Positions 6,090-14,260 of a DNA stretch of 39,932 bases are shown piece after piece. The stretch spans positions 1 to 39,932 of the forward strand of contig JAGVJP010000131.1 of the NCBI GenBank assembly GCA_020051075.1, written 5' to 3'. Position 1 is the first letter of the stretch. Each line of letters opens with the position of its first letter. The translations under genes and the position numbers were made by a program. Below the pieces are notes generated by a model that saw only the letters and a list, made by a program, of their open reading frames with translations, ran no database searches and was not told where the DNA came from. The DNA is from Parachlamydiales bacterium (GTDB lineage Bacteria > Chlamydiota > Chlamydiia > Chlamydiales > Parachlamydiaceae).

Positions 6090-7514
6090 ATGAAACCATT
6101 TGTCGGAAGAGATAACGAATTACAAAAGCTCGAGGACCTACTAAAAACAGGTCGAGCACGCCTCGCCATCATAAAGGGGCGTCGTCGCATCGGAAAAAGT
6201 CGGCTTGCCGAAGAATTCGGAAAAGATAAAATATTCCTCCCTTTCAGTGGACTGGCTCCTGCTAAAGGGGTGACAGCACAGGATCAACGTGATGCCTTTG
6301 CCCGCCAATTAACAACTTTATTTCATCTTCCTCCTTTCACTTTTACCGACTGGAGTGATGGTTTTGCACACCTCTCGCAGCATCTTACAGAAATGCCCAC
6401 CGTCATTCTCTTCGATGAGATTTCGTGGATGAGTTCAAAAGATCCAACATTTATCTCTAAACTAAAAGTTTGGTGGGATCTTGTCTTACAGAATCATCCC
6501 TCCGTCATCCTTATTTTATGCGGGTCCATTTCGACTTGGATTGATAAAAACATCATTAACAGCACTGCTTTTTTTGGACGAATTTCTCTCTATCTGGAAT
6601 TAGTAGAGTTATCCATCCCACAATGCAGGGAATTATTAAACCTTCAAGGATTCAAAGGTTCCGACCTTGATTTTTTTAAGATTCTTAGTGTCACTGGTGG
6701 GATTCCTTGGTATCTAGAACAGATTCAAAGCAATTTAAGTGCTGATGAAAATATCAAGCGCCTTTGTTTTGAGAAAAACGGCCTTCTCGTACATGAATTC
6801 AACAGGATTTTCAATGATCTTTTTCACTCAAGAGGAGAGGTTTATAAGAAGATTATTAAATTATTAAGTCAAGGGATGAAAGATCGGGCAACCCTCCAAA
6901 AAGCAATGGATTACTCACCAAGTGGAACATTAAGCCAACACCTTAAGGCTCTTGAAATCTGTGGGTTTGTCAGCAAGCATCCTGATTGGTCCTTAAAAAC
7001 GGGGAAACCAGGAAAACAGGCTCTTTATCGACTTTCTGACAACTACCTTCGCTTTTACATCCATTACATAGAACCCAACCTCCCAAAAATTGAACAAGGA
7101 TCATTCCTAGATGTCCCGCTCTCTAGTTTGCCTGGTTGGGAACCGCTGCTTGGCTTCCAATTAGAAAACCTTTTGTTGAAAAACAGATCTCTCATTTATC
7201 GTGCACTTGGAATTCATGCTCAAGATATCGTCATTGACAATCCCTATTTTCAAAAAGCGACAGACCGTAAGAAGGGATGTCAAATTGACTATCTTATTCA
7301 GATGCATTCACACACTCTTTTTGTCTGTGAAGTTAAAATGCGCCGTCGTGAATTAGGTCTTGAGGTTATCGAGACAATGAAAACAAAAATCGCCTCTCTT
7401 GCTTTGCCCAAAGGATTCGGCATCTCGCCTGTCCTTCTCCATTTAGGACCTATCTCCGATGCCCTCTTAAGCAACCCATATTTCTATCGCATCATCGATA
7501 TTGCCGATTTATAA
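6090..7514 (+). CDS. ATPase_2/DUF234 family ATPase
   Basis: A 474-residue protein of the archaeal-type STAND/AAA-like ATPase family common in archaea and sporadic in bacteria. The FVGRDNEL start motif (4-11), Walker A GRRRIGKS (30-37) and Walker B VILFDE (105-110) are intact. A winged-helix-like region lies near 260-320 (..SGTLSQHLKALEICGFV..). The C-terminal DUF234 part keeps D400 (CQIDYL) and E414-x-K416 (CEVKMR), the pattern of a PD-(D/E)XK nuclease fold. No membrane segment. The FVGR motif is conserved at the extreme N-terminus, so the start at 6090 is firm and the transcript seems leaderless. The cellular role of this family is not established; an accessory or defence-type role is possible. 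Sporadic distribution suggests transfer. Confidence 0.9.
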   Translation: MKPFVGRDNELQKLEDLLKTGRARLAIIKGRRRIGKSRLAEEFGKDKIFLPFSGLAPAKGVTAQDQRDAFARQLTTLFHLPPFTFTDWSDGFAHLSQHLTEMPTVILFDEISWMSSKDPTFISKLKVWWDLVLQNHPSVILILCGSISTWIDKNIINSTAFFGRISLYLELVELSIPQCRELLNLQGFKGSDLDFFKILSVTGGIPWYLEQIQSNLSADENIKRLCFEKNGLLVHEFNRIFNDLFHSRGEVYKKIIKLLSQGMKDRATLQKAMDYSPSGTLSQHLKALEICGFVSKHPDWSLKTGKPGKQALYRLSDNYLRFYIHYIEPNLPKIEQGSFLDVPLSSLPGWEPLLGFQLENLLLKNRSLIYRALGIHAQDIVIDNPYFQKATDRKKGCQIDYLIQMHSHTLFVCEVKMRRRELGLEVIETMKTKIASLALPKGFGISPVLLHLGPISDALLSNPYFYRIIDIADL

Positions 7515-7563
7515 TCCTACCAACATCTAGTCGAAATGAAGGTCATGACACATCACTTCATTT

Positions 7564-8244
7564 TTATTTTTTACGGGCAATGATTTCGAAAATATGGGAA
7601 TGGGTCTGACGTCCAGTACCGCTTTGACCATCTTCTTCAAATTCTTTAAAAGATTCCACATCAAAATCTTGAAAAAGACTCAGCACTTCTTCCCGTTTCA
7701 GAAAAGTCATTTCTTTCACCTCTTGCTCGGGAAAACCAAGATAGTTTAGTCCAAAAAAATGCCCTGCAAATCTCCCTCCAGGAATAAGTTTTTGTTTGAC
7801 ATGACTCCAAACTCTTTTAAATTCTGATTGATTGCAAAAAGGTAAAGAGTAAGAAGCATAGATGAAATCAACATCCGGTAGTGCATCCCAAACTGATTCT
7901 TCCTCAAATTTATTCACGACCGAAGTTAACTTCTCGGGTTCTTTGATGTCATTTCGTTTATTTATTATTTGAATGGCTTGGTGTTCACTATCTATAGCCC
8001 ATACTTCCCAGCCCTTATTAAGCAGGAAAACTGCTTCATTGCCTACACCGCACCCTAAGTCAATGGCTTTACCTTGTTTTTTGAAAAGATTAAGTGCTTC
8101 TACAATAATCTCTCGGGGAGGTTGACCCATTTTGTTTTTATAATATCTGTCCCACTTTCCTTGTTTAAGGATTCCCAATCCAAGGAAAAGGATAACTAGT
8201 AAAGTAAAAATTATAGATATTTTCTTCCACTTCGTCATGTTCAT
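7564..8244 (-). CDS. Membrane-anchored class I SAM-dependent methyltransferase
   Basis: 226 residues. One hydrophobic helix (about 9-26, ISIIFTLLVILFLGLGIL) follows a positive N-terminus, so the enzyme should be anchored in the inner membrane with the catalytic domain possibly cytosolic or, if the helix is a signal, exported. SAM-binding motif I is AIDLGCGVGNEA (60-71), followed by the acidic VWAIDSEHQ and a DFIYASYSLPFC region typical of TehB/UbiE-like enzymes. Substrate unknown. It is convergent with the ATPase gene, 49 bases apart. A methyltransferase with an N-terminal anchor is unusual for this family. Confidence 0.85.
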   Translation of the reverse strand: MNMTKWKKISIIFTLLVILFLGLGILKQGKWDRYYKNKMGQPPREIIVEALNLFKKQGKAIDLGCGVGNEAVFLLNKGWEVWAIDSEHQAIQIINKRNDIKEPEKLTSVVNKFEEESVWDALPDVDFIYASYSLPFCNQSEFKRVWSHVKQKLIPGGRFAGHFFGLNYLGFPEQEVKEMTFLKREEVLSLFQDFDVESFKEFEEDGQSGTGRQTHSHIFEIIARKK

Positions 8245-8338
8245 TCACTTTTACTCATTAATGTTTCTAACATCATATAGGAAGGGACAAGGGACAAAAA
8301 GGGGTAATTGCAGAAGTCGAACTTGAAACAGTCCCAAA

Positions 8339-8556
8339 AGCTCTCGCCGAAAACCGACGCTTATCATCTCACAGGTGCTTGCCAACATTGTTTGGCGAAA
8401 AAGCGAAAGAAGACTTTCGCACTCCAAACGCTTCGCGTAACACAAATGTGGCTTCGCGAAGCGTTTGGAGTGCGGAAGCCCTCTTCCGCTTTTGCAACAA
8501 ACCATCTTATCAAGTACCTATGAGCAGTTAAGAAATGTTTTAGCGATAGCTCATGG
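8339..8556. repeat. 218-bp palindromic repeat, copy A
   Basis: The centre is a strong inverted repeat: GAAAGAAGACTTTCGCACTC.. on the left and a complementary ..GAGTGCGGAAGCCCTCTTCC on the right around a loop with AACACAAATGTGG. The outer ends (GCTCTCGCCGAAAA and ..TTTTAGCGATAGCTC) are also complementary. A second copy in the same orientation is at 14020-14239, clearly homologous along its whole length. No transposase is nearby. It looks like a REP/BIME- or MITE-type element. The 394-base gap 8245-8638 contains nothing else recognised. Confidence 0.88.
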
Positions 8557-8638
8557 AATTGGTTCTGGCCCGAACTTATGCAATTACCTCTTTTGGTTCC
8601 TTGTCCCTTTCCTTTAGGTCCCTTTACCGGTTATCTAG

Positions 8639-9133
8639 TTATGGTTTGACGCCAACATATACATCTAGAACAATGTTTTGGTGATCGGCGGCTCTTTCGT
8701 CATAGATCTCAAAATCAGTTTGATAGCTTCGCTGTCCCCCTAATTCTGTTGGCGTCATTTCCCAAATGGCTTTCCAAGAATTTACAAGCACATCTGGCAG
8801 TGGCGCTGGCTGTGTTGTAAACTTTGCGTATCTTTGCCGAGGAATATTTAATGGGCTGAACCCTTCCGGCAATGGATGATCAAACGCCTTCACCTCCTCG
8901 CCAATGAAATAAGTATAGGCCCCTTTATAATCACTTGCGTAATTTGTATATGCGCAAAATGTGGTTCCAGGGTTTATGCGATGGGGAATTTTTTCAAAAA
9001 GAGCTTGATGAAAGTACTGCTGGACACAGGGGAAAATCTTCCCTTGCATCTTATCAAGCTCCTGAACATAGCTTGTACGGACGCAAATGCCCACAAGCTT
9101 GATTTCCTCTCTTTCTATTCCTATTTGCTGCAT
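8639..9133 (-). CDS. GyrI-like / AraC-type effector-binding domain protein
   Basis: 164 residues that form a complete, free-standing effector-binding domain of the GyrI/Cass2 type: IKLVGICVRTSYVQE at the N-terminus, a helical PHRINPGTTFCAYTNYASDYKGAYTYFIGEEV centre and YAKFTTQPAPLPDVLVNSWKAIWE..TDFEIYDER..VLDVYVGVKP at the C-terminus. Such domains bind small amphipathic or cationic compounds, alone or fused to an AraC DNA-binding part, which is absent here. Function is probably drug or metabolite binding. It is not in an operon with a recognisable partner. Confidence 0.8.
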   Translation of the reverse strand: MQQIGIEREEIKLVGICVRTSYVQELDKMQGKIFPCVQQYFHQALFEKIPHRINPGTTFCAYTNYASDYKGAYTYFIGEEVKAFDHPLPEGFSPLNIPRQRYAKFTTQPAPLPDVLVNSWKAIWEMTPTELGGQRSYQTDFEIYDERAADHQNIVLDVYVGVKP

Positions 9134-9477
9134 TGTTAGAGCTCCCGGTTCATTTAGCCATGGGAGTGTATCAGAGTGCAGAGAGTGGAAACAAGTGATA
9201 ATTTTGGAGCTTTCCTATCATCATGCTTATCCTGCCGCGAAGCGATCTTGCCTATCCTGTCTTTTAGTTTTTTTATACTGGGAAGTTGCAAGTTGCCGAT
9301 TTTATTAGCCCTTCAAAAACCCAATTTAATATGATTAAATGATCTACAATCAAAATGCTCTGAAAGATGTCAAAATGCGGGTGTCCAATGACGATGGATA
9401 GGGAATAAATCTTTGTAGTTATTCCTCGATTGGTGATATAACTTTTTCCTTCTTTCAAAATTTCTTCAGAGGAGAAA
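9134..9477. other. 344-base gene-free gap
   Basis: Holds a solo copy of the CTTATCCTGCCGCGAAGCG..TATCCTG dispersed repeat (9223-9259) and AT-rich sequence leading to the LRR gene. GAGGAG (9470-9475) is the ribosome-binding site of that gene. No convincing promoter or RNA gene is seen. Confidence 0.6.
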
Positions 9478-12183
9478 ATGACTCCATCCGATTTTCAAGC
9501 GATATGCGACTCCATTAAAGAGTTAAATCGAGACGAGATCGATAAAAACCTCATCGTTGCTCGCAATTTCTACGGACTCGATCTCAGCGAGATCGAACTG
9601 ATTGCTCGCTGCAACAACCTGACTCGATTGAATCTGGAAGATATTCTTCTCACCGACGAGGATATCGAGAAGTTTCCTGCAAGCTTGCAAGACCTTAATC
9701 TAGACATCTCCCTAAGATCGCAATCTCTTCACGCAAACAACTGCATGCTCAAGACCCCCAATTTTCAACGCTTTGTTCATTTGCAAGAGTTCCGCTTATC
9801 TGCTTTCATTTGCTTTGAGAAGCCTTCCCTTCAAAAATTCCATTTATCCGGACTGCCTGAACTGCGTAAGCTAGAACTCGACGTACCCATCGACGATCTC
9901 GCATTGGAAAACCTCGATCAACTTGAAGAACTTTATCTATCCGAGACCACTCTAACGTACTTCGATGTGAGGAAGTTCTGCAGGCTACAAAAACTCTCTC
10001 TCCATTCCGACAGCTTCCATCACCTCAAATTGAATGGGCTTTCTCAATTGGAAGAACTCTCGCTATGTGGATGTTCTAACCTGCAAGAACTCGATCTGAA
10101 TGGACTCTCGGAACTTCGAAAACTCGATATCAGCTCTTGCAGAAGCCTCGCAGATCTCGACTGCGCAGGCCTCGATAAACTCTCAGAGATAAGGTTCCCC
10201 AACGATCAATTCATTTTTCGCTGCAGAAACATGACCTGCGCCCTTCACCTCTCCGGTGAATGGGTCACCGATGAGGCGATCGACCAACTCCCTTGTTTCA
10301 TCCGTGAATTGAACATCGAAAGTCGAGAGTTGAAAAATCCCAACTTTGGGCGGTTTTCTCGGTTGCAAAAACTCACCCTCGATTGTTGCTACAGCCTTAT
10401 CAGCCTCAATTTGTCAGGACTAGCTGAACTCAAAGAACTGATTCTGGGTAATTACACCACTCCACAACATTTTGACGGCTCCGGCTTGTCGCAGCTTGAA
10501 AAATTGGAGTTTAACAACTGCAGCAAATTCCAAGACCTCCAAATCAACCACCTTTCCAACCTGAAAATCCTAAAACTTCGACAATGTAGTTTTCTTCACG
10601 ATTTTGACTTATCGCCCTTTCCTCTCTTGGAAGAGCTCTGCCTGGAGAGCTGTGACAACCTCGTCGCTCTCCATCTCGCAGCTCTGCCCCATCTGCAGAA
10701 GATCGAACTCCTCCGTAGCAACAACATCAAAACGCTCGACTTCAGTGGACTCTCTGAACTAAAAATCCTTCGCATCGATGCTTGCAACCTGCTGCAAGAC
10801 CCCAATTTCCAAAGTCTTTCTCAATTGGAAGAATTATCCTTATCTCAGTGTGAAAACATCCGACGTCCTTATTGGCAAGGTTTCCCGGAATTGAAAATCC
10901 TCAAGCTCGAAAACTGCTGTAACCTCGAAGATCCTGATTTCCAAGGACTCACCGAATTGCAGGAGCTCAACCTTAGAGGAAGCCCGGTCAAGACAATCAA
11001 TCTTCAAAATCTGAAACACTTGAAAATTCTCGATCTAGTCAGTTGTTCTCTTGAAGAGCTGAATTTATCGGAACAACCAGAATTGGAACAACTTTCTCTC
11101 ATCACTTCCTCCTTCAGTGACTCTCGAAACACTCTCCGACATGTCACTTTAAGAGCTCTCCCCAAACTCAGCTCCCTACAACTATCTTGGGGTAAGGTTC
11201 TTGAAACCCTCAGCTTAGCAGACATTCCAAACATCCACTTTCTTGATCTTTGCTACTTAAAAAATCTCCAATCGTTAAATTTAACTGGACTGATTCACTT
11301 GCGAACACTCAACCTCTCAGGGTGCAAAGAGCTTAGTGAATTTACTTTCGACCAGCTTCCAGAACTTGAAACTCTCGATCTAAATCGATGTGACAACCTT
11401 CGAAGTCCTGTATTTTCTACGCTATCCAGCCTTAAAAATCTCGATCTCAGTGCTTGCCACTCTCTGCAAAACCCTGCCTTTCATCAATTGACCTTTTTGG
11501 AACATTTAAATCTTGAACACTGCTCAGCTATCCAGGAGCTCGATCTACAAAAACTCTCCGTCTTACAGATACTCAACCTCGAAGGCTGCACTGCTCTCTC
11601 CCATCTTCATATTGCAGGATTAGCTGAACTGAAAAAGGTTTGTCTAAAAAAATGCCTCTCTTTGCAAGACCCAGACTTAGAGGGGTTGATCCGACTTGAA
11701 ACTTTGGATCTCACTGAATGCATCCATCTTCGAAATCCAGTGTTTCAAGCGATGCCACAGCTGAAGAGGCTTCGTCTTGAAGGTTGCATCAACCTCCGCA
11801 ACCCCATCTTCCACAAACTGCCTCGATTGAAAAATCTTCACTTTCTCGGCTGTTTGCAGCTGCAAGATCCTCGAATTCACGCCCTCACTGAGTTGGAAAA
11901 AGTTGTTTTCAAGAATTGCATTCATCTGCAGAATCCCGAATTCCACTGGCTTCCTGAGTTAGAAACGATCGTATTCAAAAACTGCCTTAAACTTCAAAAC
12001 CCACAATTCCACGAACTTCTGAAATTAGAATCTCTAGATTTAAGTCACTGCAGCAGTCTTCAAGCCCCCTCGTTTAGAAGTATACCCAACATTGCACATC
12101 TTAACCTCATGGGCACGCCTCTGGAAAGTCAATCAGACAAAATCATACAGCGTTTACGGAGCAATACACATGCAGATCTCTGA
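9478..12183 (+). CDS. Large cysteine-type leucine-rich-repeat protein
   Basis: 901 residues made almost entirely of tandem LRRs of about 23 residues (roughly 35 units), with the consensus LxxLxLxxCxxLxxxxFxxLxx. Conserved Cys and Asn (LNLEHCSAIQ, LDLSACHSLQ) place it with the cysteine-containing class known from F-box-associated eukaryotic LRRs. An N-terminal cap of about 60 residues (IKELNRDEIDKNLIVARNF..) precedes the repeats. No signal peptide or membrane helix. The protein probably acts as a binding scaffold inside a host cell (inference from the host-like repeat class). The ATG is preceded by GAGGAG. A smaller paralogue overlaps its 3' end by 14 bases. The ligand is unknown. Confidence 0.9.
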   Translation: MTPSDFQAICDSIKELNRDEIDKNLIVARNFYGLDLSEIELIARCNNLTRLNLEDILLTDEDIEKFPASLQDLNLDISLRSQSLHANNCMLKTPNFQRFVHLQEFRLSAFICFEKPSLQKFHLSGLPELRKLELDVPIDDLALENLDQLEELYLSETTLTYFDVRKFCRLQKLSLHSDSFHHLKLNGLSQLEELSLCGCSNLQELDLNGLSELRKLDISSCRSLADLDCAGLDKLSEIRFPNDQFIFRCRNMTCALHLSGEWVTDEAIDQLPCFIRELNIESRELKNPNFGRFSRLQKLTLDCCYSLISLNLSGLAELKELILGNYTTPQHFDGSGLSQLEKLEFNNCSKFQDLQINHLSNLKILKLRQCSFLHDFDLSPFPLLEELCLESCDNLVALHLAALPHLQKIELLRSNNIKTLDFSGLSELKILRIDACNLLQDPNFQSLSQLEELSLSQCENIRRPYWQGFPELKILKLENCCNLEDPDFQGLTELQELNLRGSPVKTINLQNLKHLKILDLVSCSLEELNLSEQPELEQLSLITSSFSDSRNTLRHVTLRALPKLSSLQLSWGKVLETLSLADIPNIHFLDLCYLKNLQSLNLTGLIHLRTLNLSGCKELSEFTFDQLPELETLDLNRCDNLRSPVFSTLSSLKNLDLSACHSLQNPAFHQLTFLEHLNLEHCSAIQELDLQKLSVLQILNLEGCTALSHLHIAGLAELKKVCLKKCLSLQDPDLEGLIRLETLDLTECIHLRNPVFQAMPQLKRLRLEGCINLRNPIFHKLPRLKNLHFLGCLQLQDPRIHALTELEKVVFKNCIHLQNPEFHWLPELETIVFKNCLKLQNPQFHELLKLESLDLSHCSSLQAPSFRSIPNIAHLNLMGTPLESQSDKIIQRLRSNTHADL

Positions 12184-12844
12184 TGAAAGCCTCTCAGAAA
12201 GATGCAAAGACATCAAAGAGTTGGACCAAAAAGAACTCAATGCAATCCTCTCCCAATATCCTCATCTAACCTCAAGGCAGTTACTCGCCCATTGCACAAA
12301 TCTGCTCAAGCTGCAAATCAGCGACAATGCCATCGACGATCAGATGATTGAACAACTTCCAGCTTCTTTGACCTCTCTCGAAATAGAGAGCAACATGCTA
12401 CAAAACCCAAACTTTCAACGCTTTTCAAACCTGCAAACACTCCGACTGCCCAACTGCATCAGCCTAGAAGAGCCGAACTTCAACAGCCTCTCAAACTTGC
12501 ACACACTGTATCTTGGAGGGTGCATCAACCTTGACAATATCACCTTCCACGACCTGCCAGCGTTAAAGAAACTATACCTGAATGGCTGCGTCTCTCTTCA
12601 AAATCTGATCTTCCACAACATGGATCAGCTGCACACACTCGATTGCGATGGCTGTATCACTCTCCACACTGCCGATCTGCAGAATCTATCTGGAATAAAA
12701 ACCGTTGAATGCAATGGCTGTATCAACTTACGAGGCCTTCACCTGCCTAAACTTGCGCAGCTAGAAGTCCTCAGCCTCAACCATTGCATCAATTTACAGA
12801 AACTAGCTCTAGAAAACTCCCCTGAATCACTGCAAACAGGATAA
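12170..12844 (+). CDS. Second, shorter cysteine-type LRR protein
   Basis: 224 residues. The N-terminus (SERCKDIKELDQKELNAILSQYPHLTSRQLLAHCTNLLKLQISDNAIDD..) aligns with the start of the preceding 901-residue protein, and about seven LRR units follow with the same NGCINL-type consensus. So the two are tandem paralogues. The frame is open from 12092, but the ATG at 12170 is favoured: it is preceded by ACGGAG and the residues before it belong to the overlapping gene. Ends at a bidirectional-looking hairpin (12856-12901). Possibly a recent partial duplication of its neighbour. Confidence 0.85.
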   Translation: MQISDESLSERCKDIKELDQKELNAILSQYPHLTSRQLLAHCTNLLKLQISDNAIDDQMIEQLPASLTSLEIESNMLQNPNFQRFSNLQTLRLPNCISLEEPNFNSLSNLHTLYLGGCINLDNITFHDLPALKKLYLNGCVSLQNLIFHNMDQLHTLDCDGCITLHTADLQNLSGIKTVECNGCINLRGLHLPKLAQLEVLSLNHCINLQKLALENSPESLQTG

Positions 12845-12855
12845 ACAAAAAGGAC

Positions 12856-12901
12856 AAAACAGGATAGGCAGGTATACGCATCAGGCTACCTATCCTGTTT
12901 T
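12856..12901. terminator. Hairpin between convergent genes, likely two-way terminator
   Basis: AAAACAGGATAGG (12856-12868) pairs perfectly with CCTATCCTGTTTT (12889-12901), with A and T tracts at the ends for both directions. It is built from the genome's dispersed GGATAGGCAGG repeat, and lies between the plus-strand LRR gene and the minus-strand gene ending at 12926. Confidence 0.7.
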
Positions 12902-12925
12902 ATCCCTTATGTTCGTTATATCCCT

Positions 12926-13375
12926 CTACAATCCCTTTTGCCACCACCAATGTGTCAAAGGAACATTGTTAGGGGATTCTGGCCAAAAGAAATGCATGTC
13001 TATTTGATCCATGAACTCTACGAGTTCTTCATCATCTATCTTACCCACCGTCGAACCCAACATGGTGTTAAAGGACTCAATATTTGTACGCACCTTGCAT
13101 GCAAGATCCCAGTCGGGATCTTTCCATGAATGGCCCTCGATATCGCGCATTTGCTCATGAACATAATAATAGTCAAAGCGGCCCACAGACTTTCTCAACA
13201 CCTCATGGTAGGGACGGCTCCACTCTTTAGCCTCGTCGAGATGACTTTTGAAATATTCCAAAAAAAGTGTTCCTATGCCATCCATGAAGCGTTCTATGAG
13301 TGCTTCCTTTTCTTCGCCCTCAATCCAGAATTTGTTCTGCTCAAAGAGGTCTAGAAGCTGTTCTTTATAATCCAT
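12926..13375 (-). CDS. Hypothetical protein, acidic, helical
   Basis: 149 residues with no motif I recognise. It is acidic, rich in aromatic residues (RFDYYYVHEQ, HFFWPESPNN, THWWWQKG) and predicted mostly helical at the N-terminus. No signal peptide or membrane helix. AAAGGTC precedes the ATG on the minus strand. It lies 31 bases downstream of a secreted beta-helix-like protein, on the same strand, so the two may be co-transcribed. Confidence 0.65.
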   Translation of the reverse strand: MDYKEQLLDLFEQNKFWIEGEEKEALIERFMDGIGTLFLEYFKSHLDEAKEWSRPYHEVLRKSVGRFDYYYVHEQMRDIEGHSWKDPDWDLACKVRTNIESFNTMLGSTVGKIDDEELVEFMDQIDMHFFWPESPNNVPLTHWWWQKGL

Positions 13376-13406
13376 AAGACCTTTTTAACAATATTGATAT
13401 CGAGAA

Positions 13407-13958
13407 TTATTCGTTTACAACCTGTCCACCATTCACAACGCCTGAGAATATCGCAGTCGGAGCGACGCACACGATGCCATCTTCTCTTTCAAATGTAATC
13501 GTCCCTGTGATTTCGGTGGTTCCGTCAAGGAATACGTGCTGCTGCTCATTAGGACGATCACTATTCTTTAAAACAATGATATGATTGGCCGTTGTGTTCA
13601 TTAATCTGATTGCTGGAGTTGCTGCTTGGATATCGCTTAGAAACGAATCTGAAACATTGATTACTCCATAAAGAGTCAAAGGCCCTTTAACAGTTGAGTT
13701 TTCTAAAACACAATGCCCATAGACCGTCAGGGATCCCTCTACAACAGAATCTATTAAAGACAAGGGACCATATACTGTTAAATTCTTGACATGATAGCCA
13801 ATTTTAGAAAAAGGTCCATAATAGGTTGTCGAATCTTGCAATCCTTCCTGATGACTTTCAGACGGAATAAATGCCTGCCAATCATACGCTGATAGTGAAA
13901 CAACCCGACAGATCATTAAAAATGTTATAACGACAATAATGTTTATAGATCTATTCAT
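13407..13958 (-). CDS. Secreted protein with short parallel beta-helix-like repeats
   Basis: 183 residues. A signal peptide is clear (MNRSINIIVVITFLMICR.., about 1-24). The middle has three degenerate units LTVYGPLSLIDSVVEG / LTVYGHCVLENSTVKG / LTLYGVINVSDSFL (about 60-110), the pattern of a short right-handed beta-helix as in bactofilin-type or pentapeptide-like proteins. The function is unknown. Likely periplasmic or surface-exposed. Confidence 0.7.
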   Translation of the reverse strand: MNRSINIIVVITFLMICRVVSLSAYDWQAFIPSESHQEGLQDSTTYYGPFSKIGYHVKNLTVYGPLSLIDSVVEGSLTVYGHCVLENSTVKGPLTLYGVINVSDSFLSDIQAATPAIRLMNTTANHIIVLKNSDRPNEQQHVFLDGTTEITGTITFEREDGIVCVAPTAIFSGVVNGGQVVNE

Positions 13959-14019
13959 ACTTCATCCTTAAAAAAACGAATTAAACGGAATTTATATCAT
14001 TGTCGTAAGTAAGTATCAA

Positions 14020-14239
14020 GAACTCTCGCCAAAAACTGACGTTTATCATTTCACAAATGTTTGCCAACGTTATTTGGTGAAAAAGCGAAAGAAGACTTTC
14101 GCACTCCAAACGCTTCGCGTGACACAAATGTGGCTTCGCAAAGCGTTTGGAGTGCGAAAGTCCTCTTTCGCTTTTGCAACGAACCATTTTGCCAAGAACC
14201 TGTGAGCAGTTAAGAGATGTTTTTGGCGATAGCTCATGG
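14020..14239. repeat. 220-bp palindromic repeat, copy B
   Basis: Homologous along its length and in the same orientation to 8339-8556. The central arms are GAAAGAAGACTTTCGCACTC.. and a complementary ..GAGTGCGAAAGTCCTCTTTC. Complementary differences between copies (for instance CGAAAG here, CGGAAG in copy A) leave the long stem largely intact. It fills most of the 302-base gap 13959-14260. Confidence 0.88.
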
Positions 14240-14260
14240 AATTTGTGCTTGCCCGCCTTA

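Noticed and set aside
8339..8556. Insertion sequence
   Set aside because: No transposase ORF and too short; the longest ORFs inside are low-quality frames through the palindrome.
12092..12169. Earlier ATG for the second LRR gene
   Set aside because: It overlaps the coding end of the first LRR gene. The ATG at 12170 has ACGGAG and gives a start homologous to the paralogue.
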